From Verrucomicrobiota bacterium (GTDB lineage Bacteria; Verrucomicrobiota; Verrucomicrobiia; Limisphaerales; J093), in contig JARYMD010000310.1 in assembly GCA_029907285.1 (NCBI GenBank), positions 1 to 5,470 on the forward strand: a stretch of DNA of 5,470 nt, written 5' to 3'. Under the pieces are notes generated by a model. The model worked only from the letters and a program-made list of their open reading frames with translations, did no database searches and was not told where the DNA came from. The translations under genes were made by a program, and so were the position numbers. Of this stretch, positions 4,466-5,470 are shown in pieces (position 1 is the first letter of the stretch; each line of letters opens with the position of its first letter).

Positions 4466-5470
4466 ATGAGTGATTCGGGCCGCGGCGGAAGCGACATACT
4501 GGGCATTGTTCTGGTCAGTTTGTCCATCTTGCTGGCGGTCGCGCTTTTCACTTATGACAAGTCCGATCTGGCCATCAATCGCGATCCGCCGAATCTCCCA
4601 ACGCAAAACTGGATCGGCCGGTTTGGTGCCACGGCTGCGTACGGTTTGTTCTTCACGTTCGGTGCCGCGGCTTACCTGCTGCCGGTTCTTGTGCTGGGGT
4701 TTGGACTTGCCCAGTTCCTGGAATCGCTCGGCTACCTGCGCCGCCGTTGGCCATGGGCAATCCTGTTGGTGTTCGTATGCGCGGGTGCGCTTGATCTTGG
4801 CACGGACCAGTCCGTGCTCGAAAGTCTGGCAAAGCGACAACCAACGCCGCAGGCCGGTTTTCTGGAGCAGCTTGCTCTTAATTTGAACGTCGGAAGCGCC
4901 GGCGGCGCTCTGGGCGCCAACCTCAACCGGTACATCTTCGGCTACTTCGGCAACGTCGGTTCGATTATTCTGTTCACGACTTTTTGGATAATCGGGCTTT
5001 ACGGGCTTACCAATTTCCGGCTCGGCGACTGGGTGCGCAGCCTGCTGCAGCGCCCACAACCAGCCGAGATTCCGTTGAACGACGAAAAAGCCCTTGAACG
5101 CCGGGCATCCGAACTCGAACGTGAAGCCAAACGTCTCCAGGCCGAACTTGAAAAATCTACGGACACAAGAGCTCCGGAACCCGAAGAACCGCCAATATCA
5201 GAACCTGCTCCAAAACCTGGTCTTGGCCCTGATCTGCGGCCTGTGCCAGAACCAACCGTCCGCGACCTCAGTGTGCCACAGGTCAAGCGCGGTGAGGAAC
5301 GGCAAGGCGCAAAACAAGCCGAATCCAAAACAAAGCAACCTGAGGAAATCGAACCCGAAATTGACGAGGTAATTCCCGCAAAGGAAGTGTCCGCAGCGGC
5401 GCATGAGCCAGCCTCTGAATCCCCTGCAGCCACGAAGAGTGCAGTGCCCGCAGCCGAACAAGTCACAGAA
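4466..5470 (+). CDS. ftsK: FtsK/SpoIIIE-type DNA translocase, N-terminal membrane domain (runs off window)
   Basis: The frame is open from ATG 4466 to the last base (335 codons, no stop), so the gene continues outside the window. FtsK anchors at the division septum and pumps DNA to clear and resolve chromosomes at cell division. The part seen fits the FtsK four-helix membrane domain. Helix 1 is DILGIVLVSLSILLAVALF followed by TYDKSDLA (10-35), the family's typical opening. Helix 2 lies at about 53-84, helix 3 at 96-110, then the SAGGALGANL loop (144-153), which matches the family's GG-x-x-G element, and helix 4 at about 164-183. A charged coiled-coil-like segment follows (207-230, EKALERRASELEREAKRLQA), then a Pro/Glu/Lys-rich linker from about 233 to the end. 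The RecA-like motor and gamma DNA-reading domains are not in view, so the assignment rests on the anchor and linker only. An in-frame ATG at 4445 would add seven residues. The gene diverges from yihY with about 110 bases between the chosen starts. Confidence 0.85.
   Translation, partial: MSDSGRGGSDILGIVLVSLSILLAVALFTYDKSDLAINRDPPNLPTQNWIGRFGATAAYGLFFTFGAAAYLLPVLVLGFGLAQFLESLGYLRRRWPWAILLVFVCAGALDLGTDQSVLESLAKRQPTPQAGFLEQLALNLNVGSAGGALGANLNRYIFGYFGNVGSIILFTTFWIIGLYGLTNFRLGDWVRSLLQRPQPAEIPLNDEKALERRASELEREAKRLQAELEKSTDTRAPEPEEPPISEPAPKPGLGPDLRPVPEPTVRDLSVPQVKRGEERQGAKQAESKTKQPEEIEPEIDEVIPAKEVSAAAHEPASESPAATKSAVPAAEQVTE

Noticed and set aside
3644..5059. Minus-strand open frame of 471 codons crossing the yihY-ftsK junction
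   Set aside because: It is the shadow of two well-supported genes: it runs out of frame through yihY and antisense through the FtsK membrane domain, and has no protein-like features of its own.

Overview
The window looks like ordinary bacterial chromosome, GC-rich by eye and with protein-like codon use in three main places. The mix of a large DUF1998 helicase, a YihY-type membrane protein with an extended loop, an FtsK translocase, and gene-poor DNA full of GC-rich hairpins, CGCGAAAAA-type repeats and a TATGGTC heptamer array reminds me of Verrucomicrobiota or related PVC genomes. That is an impression from memory, not a proof.

Region 1 (about 2-1888, + strand) is the 3' part of a very large superfamily 2 helicase gene of the DUF1998 type, the class that includes the DruE protein of Druantia anti-phage systems. 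It is not intact. Helicase motifs V and VI are in one frame and end at a stop (170-172) just after the motif VI core. The rest of the protein (zinc-binding cysteines, DUF1998 cysteine cluster, C-terminal nuclease-like domain) continues in another frame, and a stretch between them appears to be missing. Near the 3' end a 37-bp direct repeat at a 71-bp period shifts the frame again, so the expected C-terminus (stop 1886-1888) is displaced from the long frame, which stops at 1820. The gene is therefore a decaying defence-type helicase or a recently rearranged allele.

Region 2 (1889-2841) has no convincing gene. It holds short A-rich tandem repeats (1984-2005, 2153-2182), two 149-bp tandem units (2212-2509) that each contain a 12-bp perfect inverted repeat, a third truncated unit, a run of three small GC hairpins (2543-2624) and four copies of a 7-bp repeat (2749-2776).

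Region 3 (2842-4356 on the - strand) is an intact YihY/BrkB-family inner-membrane protein with an unusually long loop after its first membrane helix and a helix-turn-helix-like C-terminal tail. Diverging from it, region 4 (4466 to the window end, + strand) is the N-terminal 335 codons of an FtsK/SpoIIIE-type DNA translocase: the four-helix membrane anchor and the start of the Pro/Glu-rich linker. Its motor domain lies beyond the window. The two share a short divergent intergenic region. Nothing suggests that the helicase, YihY and FtsK genes act in one pathway. The helicase looks like an accessory remnant next to core cell-envelope and division genes.
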